The notes under the pieces are model-generated. The model was not told where the DNA came from. It saw only the letters and a list, made by a program, of their open reading frames with translations, and made no database searches. A stretch of DNA of 64,000 bases from contig NZ_CP110232.1 of NCBI RefSeq assembly GCF_029144185.1, forward strand, positions 1,178,001 through 1,242,000, given 5' to 3'. Below are positions 51,295-60,591 of the stretch, one piece after another; the stretch's first letter is position 1; each line of letters begins with the position of its first letter. The translations under genes were made by a program, and so were the position numbers. The DNA comes from Vagococcus intermedius (lineage in GTDB: Bacteria; Bacillota; Bacilli; Lactobacillales; Vagococcaceae).

Positions 51295-52791
51295 ATTTTT
51301 GAACTATTTTTAAAAAAAAATGAGATCAAAACGATTACAACCCTATCAAAGTTACATGAAAGTCACTATATTTCTAAATATGATTTATGCCAAGAGTTAT
51401 CAATACCTTTAACCACGCTCAATCGTTACCTAGATGAAATTGATTCTATTTTAAAAACAGGACCTAACCTCCCTTATATCGAACGTGAAGGTCATATGAT
51501 TAAATTATCTAGAAAACCTCAATCAGGTTATCGAAACGAATTGTTGCTAATAGTATTACAAACCTACCTAACTAATTCTTATGCCTATCAAATTATCCAA
51601 TTAGTCTTAGCACATCAACACAGTACTATTGATGACATGTGTCAAAATATCTTAATTTCTCAAACCCATTTGTTACGACTGGTCAATAAATTAAATAACT
51701 ATCTAAAAACACATCGCTTGATGATACGGAGCCAAAATAATAAACTTTATCTTGATGGAAATAGCATGGATACTTTTTTATTTTCTTTTTTAATGCATGA
51801 CTATCATACTAAAATTTTTAAAACTTCTCTTTCTTCAAATGAAATTAATTCTCATACCCTGTATCAGCACTATTTTTTACCAGAAAGAGTTCTATCCTTT
51901 AATTCTGCCAATCAGCGCCGAGCTAAAAATTTTAAATACCTTATTGAAAATCACCTATCTGAGTTAAACAAATTAAGTTTTCCAGATTCAGAAACAGAGA
52001 TACTTTTACAAATAATTGGCAAATACTTACCTATCTATAATCCTTTGACTGTCTCTTTTAACAAAAATGAGGTCACCTTTAATTATTTATCCTTTATGAC
52101 TAATGTCTTATTTACAGAACTTCGACCGAAAGAAATAACTATTATGGGATTTGAAAAAATTGTAACACATTCGAACTCTTTTATTAAAGATGTCATGGCA
52201 ATAGCGAAGCAAATTGAATATTTACTTCCTAAGTTGACCAAAGAACAGAAAATCTTATTTAGAGGAGAGTTTTTACTTTATTTTATCTACTATAAACTGT
52301 ACCCTAGCGATTTGAAGAAAATATTTACTGCTGATCACCTGATTCAACATGCGAGAAGTCCTAAAGATTGTTTTTCCTATTTATCACTTTCAAAAGAACT
52401 TAAAAAAAACAAGCTTGTATTGAAAAAAAATTGCTTAGCTTCTAATTTATTCGCAGCTAATATCGCCGTTTTTAATCATTTTATCAATATTTTTTACTAT
52501 AGCATCCATCAACAAAAGCTTTTTATTACATTAGATTTTGAAAATAATCTGGCATTTGAAAATTCTCTAAAGACACAATTAAAGCAACTTTTTAATGAAG
52601 ATACTATTATTATTAATAACAGTCTAGCTCCTGCTGACCTCATTATTTCTGACCAATTATATCACTCTCCTGAAACAACTAATTTTTTTTATTTGCCAGA
52701 TCCTTTTTCTAAAACCTGGAATAGAAATTTGTTAGCTTATATTAGTACCATCTACTTTGAAAAAATCATGCCAGAAATAAAAGAGAACTAA
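51295..52791 (+). CDS. Mga/AtxA-family regulator, apparently AUU-initiated
   Basis: 499 residues. HTH units at about 18-60 (ISKYDLCQELSIPLTTLNRYLDEID) and 85-135 (DDMCQNILISQTHLLRLVNKLN), helical PRD-like middle, and an EIIB-like C terminus (FITLDFENNLAFENSLKTQL ... ADLIISDQLYH). The best start is ATT at 51295, eight bases after AGGAG (51282-51286). The GTG at 51286 lies inside that site, and no in-frame ATG exists nearby. IFELFLKKNE then aligns with MFSIFLKQNE of the regulator at 18967. Convergent with two metalloprotease-like genes, which may be its targets. Confidence 0.8.
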   Translation: MFELFLKKNEIKTITTLSKLHESHYISKYDLCQELSIPLTTLNRYLDEIDSILKTGPNLPYIEREGHMIKLSRKPQSGYRNELLLIVLQTYLTNSYAYQIIQLVLAHQHSTIDDMCQNILISQTHLLRLVNKLNNYLKTHRLMIRSQNNKLYLDGNSMDTFLFSFLMHDYHTKIFKTSLSSNEINSHTLYQHYFLPERVLSFNSANQRRAKNFKYLIENHLSELNKLSFPDSETEILLQIIGKYLPIYNPLTVSFNKNEVTFNYLSFMTNVLFTELRPKEITIMGFEKIVTHSNSFIKDVMAIAKQIEYLLPKLTKEQKILFRGEFLLYFIYYKLYPSDLKKIFTADHLIQHARSPKDCFSYLSLSKELKKNKLVLKKNCLASNLFAANIAVFNHFINIFYYSIHQQKLFITLDFENNLAFENSLKTQLKQLFNEDTIIINNSLAPADLIISDQLYHSPETTNFFYLPDPFSKTWNRNLLAYISTIYFEKIMPEIKEN

Positions 52792-52812
52792 CAATAATTG
52801 TTAGTTCTCTTT
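52783..52812. terminator. bidirectional terminator
   Basis: GAGAACTAACAAT with ATTGTTAGTTCTC; contains the Mga-like stop codon and overlaps the end of the convergent gene. Confidence 0.85.
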
Positions 52813-54114
52813 TATTTCTCCTAAGGTGAATTCGCCCACATCTGAAAGACCATTAATTTTTAAAAGGAGCTGATAGCGTTTTTTCTCATTAGCAGTGTTC
52901 ACATAATTTGTCTCGATATAGGTTAAATACTCTGCTAATGTAGTAGCCTTGCTCTCAATCATTGCGAGGTACATAATACCTTCAGCCAATTGACTTTTTT
53001 TTGCTAACGTTACTGTATCAAGTTTAAAACTTTGCGTGATATCGAATGTTTCATCAACATTACTTTTATCAAATAAATCCATTAAGATACCTCTAACGGT
53101 TTTGTTCGTAGAGCGGCCATATATGGGCATCCCATCATCATTTATCAACGTTTGAACTTGTAAATCATGCCGTTTAGCCCAATGATAACCGTTATTGTAT
53201 CTTGTTGTTTGAAATAATGCCCAGCCTTCTTTATAAGAAACACCAGTTATATCATTATAAGTATTGTGTTTTTGATAACCTTGAGGGGCCATCTTATCTC
53301 CTAGTAAACAAAACATGTTCCAATGGGCCCATTCATGTAAGATTTCTTTCAGAAGGTAATCATCTTCAAAATTATCTCCATTTCTAACAACAATATTTGG
53401 TTTACCTGCTTTTTGATAGCCTTTTCTGTAAAAGCCATTCCCCCGCCCTTTCTCAAAATCATACTCCCAAACAATATCAATTGGTTTGAATCTGACATCT
53501 GTTTTATTATTTAAGATTTTCTTTGCCAAAGAAACGCTTGCCACTTGATCTTCATACACCTGCACATAATAATTCAAAGCACGATTTGCTGAATGATAAC
53601 GAAAGGCTAGTTTTTTCTTTTCTGATTGTTTGAAAGAAGTGAGAAACTCATCATTTATTTCACTAGTCTTGTCTGTTATGGTATACGGTATGACAAAATT
53701 ATAAGGAGAATTATTAGGCTGAGTAATGTAACCCATTTTTTTATTTCCTAATTTAATAGAAAAATAGAGTGTCTGAACTCCTTGAGGAACATCTTTTAAT
53801 AGTTCATTTTTCAATTCTCCCTGTTGGTTAAATTGTGTGTGCAAAAGTGGTTTAAGGGCTTTTCCTACTTTATAGAAAATAGTGACCTCTGCTTGTGAAA
53901 AAGGATAGGTTCGTGTTTTATTTTGAAAATATTCTTTAGGTTTAAATTTTATAATAGTAACTGTTCTTGTCACATCATCTGTTATTTTATCTGTTTTAAC
54001 AGTGCCCAGCTCTGCTATGTCACTAATAATCGGTAATTCTTTTTCCAACAGACCACAGGAACTCAAGCAAACTAAACTAAGAAACAGCACGATCATTCGT
54101 GTCACTCTTTTCAT
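52801..54114 (-). CDS. secreted lipoprotein with HExxH zinc-protease motif
   Basis: 437 residues. Lipobox LSSC (Cys20); a beta-rich N-terminal half (about 45-165), then a catalytic-looking half with LHEWAHW (His260, Glu261, His264) and GVSYKEGWALF 32 residues on, where Glu296 could be the third zinc ligand of a gluzincin. NYYVQVYEDQ and GNGFYRKGYQKA are further conserved blocks shared with the next gene. Outer-face membrane location. No named family recognised. Tandem paralogue 118 bases upstream. Possible roles are processing of surface proteins or peptides. Confidence 0.65.
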   Translation of the reverse strand: MKRVTRMIVLFLSLVCLSSCGLLEKELPIISDIAELGTVKTDKITDDVTRTVTIIKFKPKEYFQNKTRTYPFSQAEVTIFYKVGKALKPLLHTQFNQQGELKNELLKDVPQGVQTLYFSIKLGNKKMGYITQPNNSPYNFVIPYTITDKTSEINDEFLTSFKQSEKKKLAFRYHSANRALNYYVQVYEDQVASVSLAKKILNNKTDVRFKPIDIVWEYDFEKGRGNGFYRKGYQKAGKPNIVVRNGDNFEDDYLLKEILHEWAHWNMFCLLGDKMAPQGYQKHNTYNDITGVSYKEGWALFQTTRYNNGYHWAKRHDLQVQTLINDDGMPIYGRSTNKTVRGILMDLFDKSNVDETFDITQSFKLDTVTLAKKSQLAEGIMYLAMIESKATTLAEYLTYIETNYVNTANEKKRYQLLLKINGLSDVGEFTLGEIKEN

Positions 54115-54216
54115 AAATGACCAACTTCCTTCTTTAATATGATATTATTTTATTTTAACACCTGTCTTCTATTGATAACAAAAGCGATAATTCTAATATT
54201 TACAATTTTTGGATAA

Positions 54217-54247
54217 AAAAACAGATCACATTCTAGTGATCTGTTTT
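54217..54247 (-). terminator. terminator after the upstream HExxH protein gene
   Basis: AAAACAGATCAC with GTGATCTGTTTT, ATTCTA loop, overlapping the stop codon. Confidence 0.85.
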
Positions 54248-55543
54248 ACTATCATTAAAGGTTCCGTCTTCATTTAACCCATTAATTTTTAATAAGTTAA
54301 CAAATTTCTTTTGTTGCTCAGGTGTTTTAATATACATTTTTTTTATAAAAACTAGTAGCTCGGATAAATCACTAGCTTGACTGTCAACCATAGCTAGATA
54401 CAGTAAGCCTTCAGCAAGTTGATCTTGTTTTTTTAAATTAATTAAGCCTGACATAAACGGACTAGTTATTTCAAAAAGGGTGGTATCATTTTTTACGCCA
54501 TACAAATCTAGTAATACCCCTCGAACAGTGTTATTGGTTGATAAGCCTAAGAGTGGTATCCCGTCTTCAGTTTTTTGGGTTTGTACCCACGTAATATTTT
54601 TTTTTGATAAGCCATATTGGTATAAGTAGCGCATAGTTTGGAACTGTGCCCACCCTTCTTTATAGGACACGCCAAAATCGCTATTGTAACTATCATGCGA
54701 TTCATAAGAGCCTGTGGCCATTTTATGATGACCAATGGCTTGATACATAGTCCAATGCGCCCATTCGTGAACGATATTTCCCTTTAGATAGGTATTAGTG
54801 AAATTATCTTTATCTCTGATAACAATGTTAGGATTTTGAGCCTGTTTGTAACCTTTTCGATAAAACCCGTTTCCCTGATTTTTCTCAAACCCTTTTTCAA
54901 ATACGATATTAATAGGAGAAAATCTTATTTCGCGTTGATCGTTTAGTAATTTTTGTGCCATTTCTATGCAATTTTTTTGATCCTCCACAACTTCTACATA
55001 ATAATTTAATGCCCGTAAAGCTGCACGTTGGGCTAAAGCGACTTGCTTATTATAATGCAAACTAAACGAGGTTAAAAAAACTTGTTTGATTTTAATTGTT
55101 TTTGATTTAATCGGAATTCTTATCTTGTACGTATAGGGATAATTTTTAGAATTGGTAATATAACCCAATTCTTTATTTCCCAGTGTCACCAACAAATAAA
55201 GATAATCTGTTCGTCTAGGAATTTGTGATAACTGAATCCCTTCTAAATAACCATCTTGATTAAAACAGGTACTAGCTAGATGTTGGAAATGACCATTGTT
55301 ATTATAGCCTATTTCAACATCACATTTTTTAAATAATAAAAAGTCTTTTTTATCTCGTTGATACTCTTTAATCATTAATTTTTGAATCAAAATATCACGC
55401 ATGTCAGGATGAGGATTTAATTCTTTTTTATCTTGAGGGATAGTTAGATACAAATCAATTCTGACTTGCTTTTCAACAATAGAGTAACGAGAGAGTAAGA
55501 TTAAAAAAATGAAACATAGCATTATAAAAAATAATTGGGTCAT
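54233..55543 (-). CDS. membrane-anchored HExxH zinc-protease-like protein
   Basis: 436 residues, same layout as its neighbour: VHEWAHW (His259, Glu260, His263) and GVSYKEGWAQF (Glu296), GNGFYRKGYKQA, NYYVEVVEDQ. The N terminus is a plain membrane anchor (LFFIMLCFIFLILLSRY) with no lipobox Cys, so the two copies differ in how they are held at the cell surface. Overall identity looks like 40 to 50 percent by eye. AAAGAGG precedes the ATG. A terminator separates the two, so they are expressed separately. Confidence 0.65.
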   Translation of the reverse strand: MTQLFFIMLCFIFLILLSRYSIVEKQVRIDLYLTIPQDKKELNPHPDMRDILIQKLMIKEYQRDKKDFLLFKKCDVEIGYNNNGHFQHLASTCFNQDGYLEGIQLSQIPRRTDYLYLLVTLGNKELGYITNSKNYPYTYKIRIPIKSKTIKIKQVFLTSFSLHYNKQVALAQRAALRALNYYVEVVEDQKNCIEMAQKLLNDQREIRFSPINIVFEKGFEKNQGNGFYRKGYKQAQNPNIVIRDKDNFTNTYLKGNIVHEWAHWTMYQAIGHHKMATGSYESHDSYNSDFGVSYKEGWAQFQTMRYLYQYGLSKKNITWVQTQKTEDGIPLLGLSTNNTVRGVLLDLYGVKNDTTLFEITSPFMSGLINLKKQDQLAEGLLYLAMVDSQASDLSELLVFIKKMYIKTPEQQKKFVNLLKINGLNEDGTFNDSKTDH

Positions 55544-55685
55544 AAATGGCCTCTTTCTTAATTACTATTGATTTTAATACCTTTATCTTAACGTGAATGA
55601 CAATATCTTTCAAAACAAAAAATATAAAACAACAATATTTTGGATAATGACTGCTAGGTTAAAGGTAGCATCTTGTCTATTTTCA

Positions 55686-57122
55686 TTATAACTTATTTTC
55701 AGTTTTTTTAAAAAATAAAAAAACAAGTATCTGAGTTAACATAATAAAAATACAGACTACTAGAAGCGAGTAACTAAAACTTTTCTGTATCGCCATATTG
55801 TTACTTTTTTCTGAAACGGATAATAAATTTATACCATAATTAAAGATAATACCTATCAAACAGACACCTAACATATTTGCAAAGTACATAATGGTATTTA
55901 ACAGACCTCCACCAATTCCAGAAAATTTAAAAGGCAAGCAATTCAAAACTAAACCAACTAGAGGCGTAGTGCTCATCCCTAATCCGATACCATAACCACT
56001 GAGTGCTAGGAGTCCAACAGGCGTTAATAGCTCCCCATAATAATAACTCCAAAAACTAAGAGCAAGCACACTAAACAGCATTAGTGTCACTCCTAAATAA
56101 AGTAATTTTTTTTGTAATAGCCTCAATAGTTTAGCTGACCATAGTGAGGATAAAATAAAACCAATCCCCAAAGGTAAGAATACGAGACTAGTTAAAAGAA
56201 CATCATAGTTTAATCGCCACTGAGAATAATAAGTGATGAGGAAAAAATAACCAAACATATTTATATATACTGCTAAAATGGTCAATAATCCCCATGTAAA
56301 CCCTACTTGTTTAAAAATAATCATGTCTAATAATACAGTTTTTTTTAATTTTACCATTCTTTTTTCATGCTTTATAAAGTAACCAATCATGCCTATTCCA
56401 CATAAAATGATGAGAAGTGATGTGCTAGCCGATTGTCTAATTTTAAAATAAAATAATTCGTATGCGATTAACGTTACGCCAATCATCAAGATAATAGCTC
56501 CCGTATAATCAATCGCATCTTTTTTCAAATTTGTAGATTCAGAAACTAACCCTAGGCCTACTAATATTAAGAAACAAAAGGGAATATTTATTAAAAAAAT
56601 ATTACGCCAACTTAAATTCCATAAATTCAAGTGCATGATTAGCCCTCCTAATATTAGACCAAAAGTAAAGCCAATTCCTGTTAATGCACCATAGATAGCA
56701 AATACTAATGAATGCTCCTCTTTTTTGAAATTACTTCTCATCAATACTAATACTTGTGGCTGAATACACGCACCAAATATCCCTTGTAACAGTCTAATGA
56801 AAATTAACTGCCAAGCAGATTGAGCAATACTTCCAAGCACAGCGGTCAACATAAAGCCAATGACTCCCCATTTTAACAAGCGTTTTTGACCAAATAAATC
56901 ACCGAGTTTCCCACAAACAATAAGTGTTGCAGATAAACCCAAAGCATAACCACTAAGAATCATTTGTGCCTCTGAAAAACTAGCTATTATTTCTTTTTGA
57001 ATCATAGGTAGTGCAACTTGTAACATATATGTATTAAGAGAAATCATTAAATTGGGTAATAAAATAATAGCCAAACACAACCATTTTTTGATTTCTTCTA
57101 CTTTTTTATTGTTTAGTGACAT
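55686..57122 (-). CDS. MFS drug efflux transporter, DHA2 (EmrB/QacA) family
   Basis: 478 residues from the ATG at 57122 (AAAGG nine bases upstream). Fourteen helices; motif-like GKLGDLFGQKRLLKWG after helix 2, LLQGIFGACIQPQVLVLMRS, and the motif C region GIGFTFGLILGGLIM. Exports drugs or toxic organics with proton exchange. A 10-bp dyad lies 59-86 bases upstream, a good operator candidate. No adjacent TetR or MarR gene. It is downstream of the Mur-fusion gene but separated by a terminator. Confidence 0.9.
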   Translation of the reverse strand: MSLNNKKVEEIKKWLCLAIILLPNLMISLNTYMLQVALPMIQKEIIASFSEAQMILSGYALGLSATLIVCGKLGDLFGQKRLLKWGVIGFMLTAVLGSIAQSAWQLIFIRLLQGIFGACIQPQVLVLMRSNFKKEEHSLVFAIYGALTGIGFTFGLILGGLIMHLNLWNLSWRNIFLINIPFCFLILVGLGLVSESTNLKKDAIDYTGAIILMIGVTLIAYELFYFKIRQSASTSLLIILCGIGMIGYFIKHEKRMVKLKKTVLLDMIIFKQVGFTWGLLTILAVYINMFGYFFLITYYSQWRLNYDVLLTSLVFLPLGIGFILSSLWSAKLLRLLQKKLLYLGVTLMLFSVLALSFWSYYYGELLTPVGLLALSGYGIGLGMSTTPLVGLVLNCLPFKFSGIGGGLLNTIMYFANMLGVCLIGIIFNYGINLLSVSEKSNNMAIQKSFSYSLLVVCIFIMLTQILVFLFFKKTENKL

Positions 57123-57180
57123 GGATAACAACCTTTCCCTATATACATTATTGATCTGGGCTCATTGATGACCTCAATTT

Positions 57181-57208
57181 ATTTTCTAACTTTCAACCGT
57201 TAGAAAAT
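57181..57208. promoter_or_regulatory. candidate repressor operator of the DHA2 pump
   Basis: Perfect arms ATTTTCTAAC (57181-57190) and GTTAGAAAAT (57199-57208) with an 8-base spacer; inside, an extra AAC/GTT half. The geometry is typical for TetR/MarR dimers. Confidence 0.5.
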
Positions 57209-57286
57209 CAACATAACCCTATCCAATTTTTTTATTAAATATTCCGCGCGCAAGACTATTTAATACAAAAATATAAATAAAAACGA

Positions 57287-57315
57287 CAGTAATTGAGAAC
57301 GATTCTCAATTACTG
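57287..57315. promoter_or_regulatory. 13-bp-arm palindrome, Fur-like operator or second terminator
   Basis: CAGTAATTGAGAA (57287-57299) and TTCTCAATTACTG (57303-57315) around CGA. The core TGAGAACGATTCTCA resembles the Fur 7-1-7 motif TGATAATNATTATCA at 11 of 14 positions. In the minus direction TCGTTTTTATTT follows, so a terminator is an alternative. Confidence 0.45.
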
Positions 57316-57350
57316 CTTTATTCTATCTCACTTACACTTATCAGTCAACA

Positions 57351-57383
57351 AAAAAAGCAAACGAGAGTCTCGTTTGCTTTTTT
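57351..57383 (-). terminator. terminator after the Mur-fusion gene
   Basis: AAAAAAGCAAACGAGA with TCTCGTTTGCTTTTTT, single-base loop, four bases past the stop codon. Confidence 0.9.
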
Positions 57384-57387
57384 GTTA

Positions 57388-59550
57388 TTATGTCATGTTT
57401 GCCAGTAATAAACGATTAGTATTATTGTACATTTCTTTGTCTATTTCCCGTATCATATCCATATAATTTTGATTATTAAATACAATAATTACCTCTAATT
57501 TACCCTGTATTATTCTAAATAACAAACCTGTACGTAATGTTTCTCCCCAAACAATAGAAGATAATGTATAGTTTATTTGATCAATTGGGGATTGAACAGA
57601 ATACTCTTTATCATTAATTATTATGGGATTATTTTGAAGTAAACTTATGTTTGCAAGAGGTAATTTTTTAAATTCACTAGCGATAATCTGTAAGTCTACT
57701 AATCTTGTTTGTTGTTCCTCTTTACATTTCCTACCAGTAATATTTTTAACAGTTATTTGTCCTAGTCCTTTTTCAAGCGCCATTTTTTTCAAGCCATTTT
57801 TAGCTTGAGAACGCGACCCCCAAATAGATTCTGCTAAACAGATCAATGCATCGGGTGCATTTAAATTAGCTGAATATTTGAGTAATTCTAAAATAGAATA
57901 ACTGCTTCCTTGAACCAAACCTACTGAACGTTTACTTTTACCTGATTTTGGTGGATTTTCACTACAGATAGTAACATCTGATAATTTTATTTTATTTAAA
58001 TTAATTAACTCTAATGTTTTTAGTACGATTAAAATATTTCCCATACCTAACTGATTATGTTTTAAACATTCTTGTGGCGTCAAGCTATCGGTTTCTTTTT
58101 TGATAATCGAGATTTTCTTTTTAGAATCACTCAACTTTGTTACCAAATTTGGTCGTATTTTTTTTATATCACTGTTACGACTAGAACCTTTTAAAAGAAT
58201 ATATGAGTTTTCTTGACAATTATCAACTACATAACTCAACAACAATTCTTGATTTGTAAAATGACCACCTCTCATTTTTGGAGGCAGCTCATCTTGCAAA
58301 CAATCTATCTCTGGACCATATGTATAAACACTGTCAAAACCAGCATCTATCAATAGTGGTGCTAACGAACGATGGACTTCTTCACTATATTCACGTAAAT
58401 TAATAATTCGTCCTAAAATAGCTATTTTATTTCCTTTAAAATTTGATAACTCTTTTTTTGAATAAGAAATAGCATTTTTCATTGATAATTGTTCTGCATT
58501 ATACGTATCATCAATCAAAAGTGAGTTGTTGGGTAGAAATTGTTTTTCCAAAACATGTTTTGGCAATTTAAACTGATTAAATAATGAGAGATAACTATTA
58601 ACATCTTCATTCAAAGCATACAAGGTACTTATTGTAGCTAATACGTTTGAAATAAAACCATCATCTAAATAAGGAACACTGAAACAATACTTGGTATTTG
58701 CTAAATTATTTTTGACTGTTAAGGTATAGGTATCATCTGTTTTCTCACTTTTCTCTAAAACAATATCCCCTCCATGTAAGCCATATGTCATAATATTAGT
58801 TGTATATTGTGACACCTCTTTTAACAAGCAATCAATCACCTCAATGTCTTGATTGATAATTACTACGCCATTTTCTGTTAAGCCTGAAGCAATTCTTGCT
58901 TTATAACTAGCCGTTTTTTCTTCACTTGTTCCTCTTTGTCCGATTCCTATTTGCGTAATCAAAGCAATATCTGGTTTGATCTCTTTCGCAATACCTGTTT
59001 TTCCATACCATAATGCTGCCATAGCTACTTCCAAAACTCCAAATTGATAATCAGATGATAACTTTGCTAACCCTGTTCTAACGGCTGTGCGACTATTTCC
59101 ATAACCCATAACCTTATACTTGCTACGCAACAACTTTAAAATGAAATTTTGTGTACTTGATTTTCCAACAGTTCCAGTGATGGCAATTATTTTGCCTTCA
59201 AATTCTTTTCTGCACTGTTCAGAAATTATTGTTAAGGCTTCATAGGTATTTTTCATAACAAATTGAGGAATTTCTTTTAATTCTTCAATAGGTTTCTGCA
59301 CAATCAATAATGACACATTTTCCCTATAATTTAAAACTAGTTCATGAGAGTCTGTCCAACTATCGTAGATACTTCCTTTTTTATTTCCGCTCCCTTTTAA
59401 CCATGTTTCATGATCCATTGCAATAAATAAACTATTCTTTAAGCTGGCTAACTTAGTGGCATCAATAATAGTTTGATTGATAATTTCATTTCCCTTAGGC
59501 TCAATATACCAATATCCTTCTAAAAGTTGTTCAATTAACTTGACTTTCAT
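57388..59550 (-). CDS. MurF-like ligase fused to a degenerate S11 carboxypeptidase-like domain
   Basis: 720 residues, cytoplasmic (no signal peptide). Residues 1-470 follow MurF: P-loop AITGTVGKSSTQNF (K130), LEVAMAALWYGKTG in place of LEMGM, ITQIGIGQRGTSEEKTASYKARI with Gln where MurF has AH, IDDTYNA (346-352) and KGSSRNSDI (454-462). Residues 490-690 align with the PBP5/S11 fold: SANLNAPDALICLAE holds the SxN motif (560-562), but SxxK is replaced by GMGN, and no clear KTG is seen. Such a non-secreted, probably inactive peptidase domain may recognise a D-amino-acid or peptide product. Housekeeping MurF is about 450 residues, so this is a side-pathway enzyme. Confidence 0.7.
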   Translation of the reverse strand: MKVKLIEQLLEGYWYIEPKGNEIINQTIIDATKLASLKNSLFIAMDHETWLKGSGNKKGSIYDSWTDSHELVLNYRENVSLLIVQKPIEELKEIPQFVMKNTYEALTIISEQCRKEFEGKIIAITGTVGKSSTQNFILKLLRSKYKVMGYGNSRTAVRTGLAKLSSDYQFGVLEVAMAALWYGKTGIAKEIKPDIALITQIGIGQRGTSEEKTASYKARIASGLTENGVVIINQDIEVIDCLLKEVSQYTTNIMTYGLHGGDIVLEKSEKTDDTYTLTVKNNLANTKYCFSVPYLDDGFISNVLATISTLYALNEDVNSYLSLFNQFKLPKHVLEKQFLPNNSLLIDDTYNAEQLSMKNAISYSKKELSNFKGNKIAILGRIINLREYSEEVHRSLAPLLIDAGFDSVYTYGPEIDCLQDELPPKMRGGHFTNQELLLSYVVDNCQENSYILLKGSSRNSDIKKIRPNLVTKLSDSKKKISIIKKETDSLTPQECLKHNQLGMGNILIVLKTLELINLNKIKLSDVTICSENPPKSGKSKRSVGLVQGSSYSILELLKYSANLNAPDALICLAESIWGSRSQAKNGLKKMALEKGLGQITVKNITGRKCKEEQQTRLVDLQIIASEFKKLPLANISLLQNNPIIINDKEYSVQSPIDQINYTLSSIVWGETLRTGLLFRIIQGKLEVIIVFNNQNYMDMIREIDKEMYNNTNRLLLANMT

Positions 59551-59652
59551 TTTTCATGTCCCTCCATTAATCAATCTATTTTACTTTTATAATATTATAT
59601 ATGTTGCTAAGAGGATTTAATAAATCTATTTTTTTAAAATAAATTGGATAAT

Positions 59653-59682
59653 AAAAAAAGCTACCTTTAGGTAGCTTTTTTT
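59653..59682 (-). terminator. terminator after oppF
   Basis: AAAAAAAGCTACCT with AGGTAGCTTTTTTT, TT loop, directly after the opp operon. Confidence 0.9.
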
Positions 59683-59685
59683 ATA

Positions 59686-60579
59686 TCAAACCATCACGAA
59701 ATGATTGGATTCAACCTCAACCCATTTAGGTTCTTTTGTTCGAGGAATATTAGTAGGTTGTACTTTTTTATTTTTTTGCTGCTCTCTAGCCTTTATTGGG
59801 TCTGCAATAGTCATGGCAGATAATAATTTTTTAGTATAAGGATGCTGAGGGTTATCAAACAACTGCTCGGTAGACCCTATCTCTACAATTTGTCCCAAAT
59901 ACATGACCGCGATTCTATCTGAAATGTAACGGACCATTGATAAATCGTGGGAGATGAATAAATAAGTCAAGCCTAAATCTTGTTGCAATTCTACTAATAA
60001 GTTGATGATTTGTGCTTGAATTGACACATCTAAAGCAGAAATTGGTTCATCACATAAGATAAATTCTGGCTCAACTGCCACAGCCCGTGCAATTCCAATT
60101 CTTTGACGCTGTCCCCCACTGAATTCTCGAGGGTATTTAGTAAAATCAGATTCTGTAAACCCTACTTTTTTTAAGATATCTTTTGCCTTTTCTTCAGCTT
60201 CCCTCTTATCAAACAATAAATTTAATGGTTCTTTAACTTGATCTAACGCAGTTCTTTGGGGGTTTAATGACGAATAGGGATCTTGAAAAATAATTTGCAT
60301 GCGCTTATGATAAGTTTTTCTTTCTTTTTTTGATAAATGACGTAGTTCTTGGCCATTAAAGTAAAGTTCACCACTATCGAGTTCTTCTAATTGTAAAATA
60401 CTTCTCCCTAAAGTCGTTTTTCCACTTCCCGACTCTCCTACTAACCCTAAAGTTTCCCCGCGATCAATTGTTAGTGAAATATTATCAACTGCTTTAACAA
60501 TCGTTTCAGTTTGACCAATATTATTTTTTACTGAGAAATATTTCGTTGCATTTTCTAATTTGATTAATTCTCGTGTCAA
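59686..60579 (-). CDS. oppF: oligopeptide ABC transporter ATPase OppF
   Basis: 297 residues. Walker A GLVGESGSGKTTLGRSIL, Q-loop IIFQDPYSSLNPQ, signature FSGGQRQRIGIARAV, Walker B FILCDEPISALD, and the C-terminal oligopeptide extension IGSTEQLFDNPQHPYTKKLLSA. Pairs with OppD. Last gene of oppABCDF, 12 bases after oppD. Confidence 0.93.
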   Translation of the reverse strand: MTRELIKLENATKYFSVKNNIGQTETIVKAVDNISLTIDRGETLGLVGESGSGKTTLGRSILQLEELDSGELYFNGQELRHLSKKERKTYHKRMQIIFQDPYSSLNPQRTALDQVKEPLNLLFDKREAEEKAKDILKKVGFTESDFTKYPREFSGGQRQRIGIARAVAVEPEFILCDEPISALDVSIQAQIINLLVELQQDLGLTYLFISHDLSMVRYISDRIAVMYLGQIVEIGSTEQLFDNPQHPYTKKLLSAMTIADPIKAREQQKNKKVQPTNIPRTKEPKWVEVESNHFVMV

Positions 60580-60591
60580 TTGACTCAGCTC

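Noticed and set aside
57388-59550. Housekeeping MurF
   Set aside because: The protein is 270 residues longer, has altered MurF motifs and is not in a wall-synthesis operon; the true murF is expected elsewhere.
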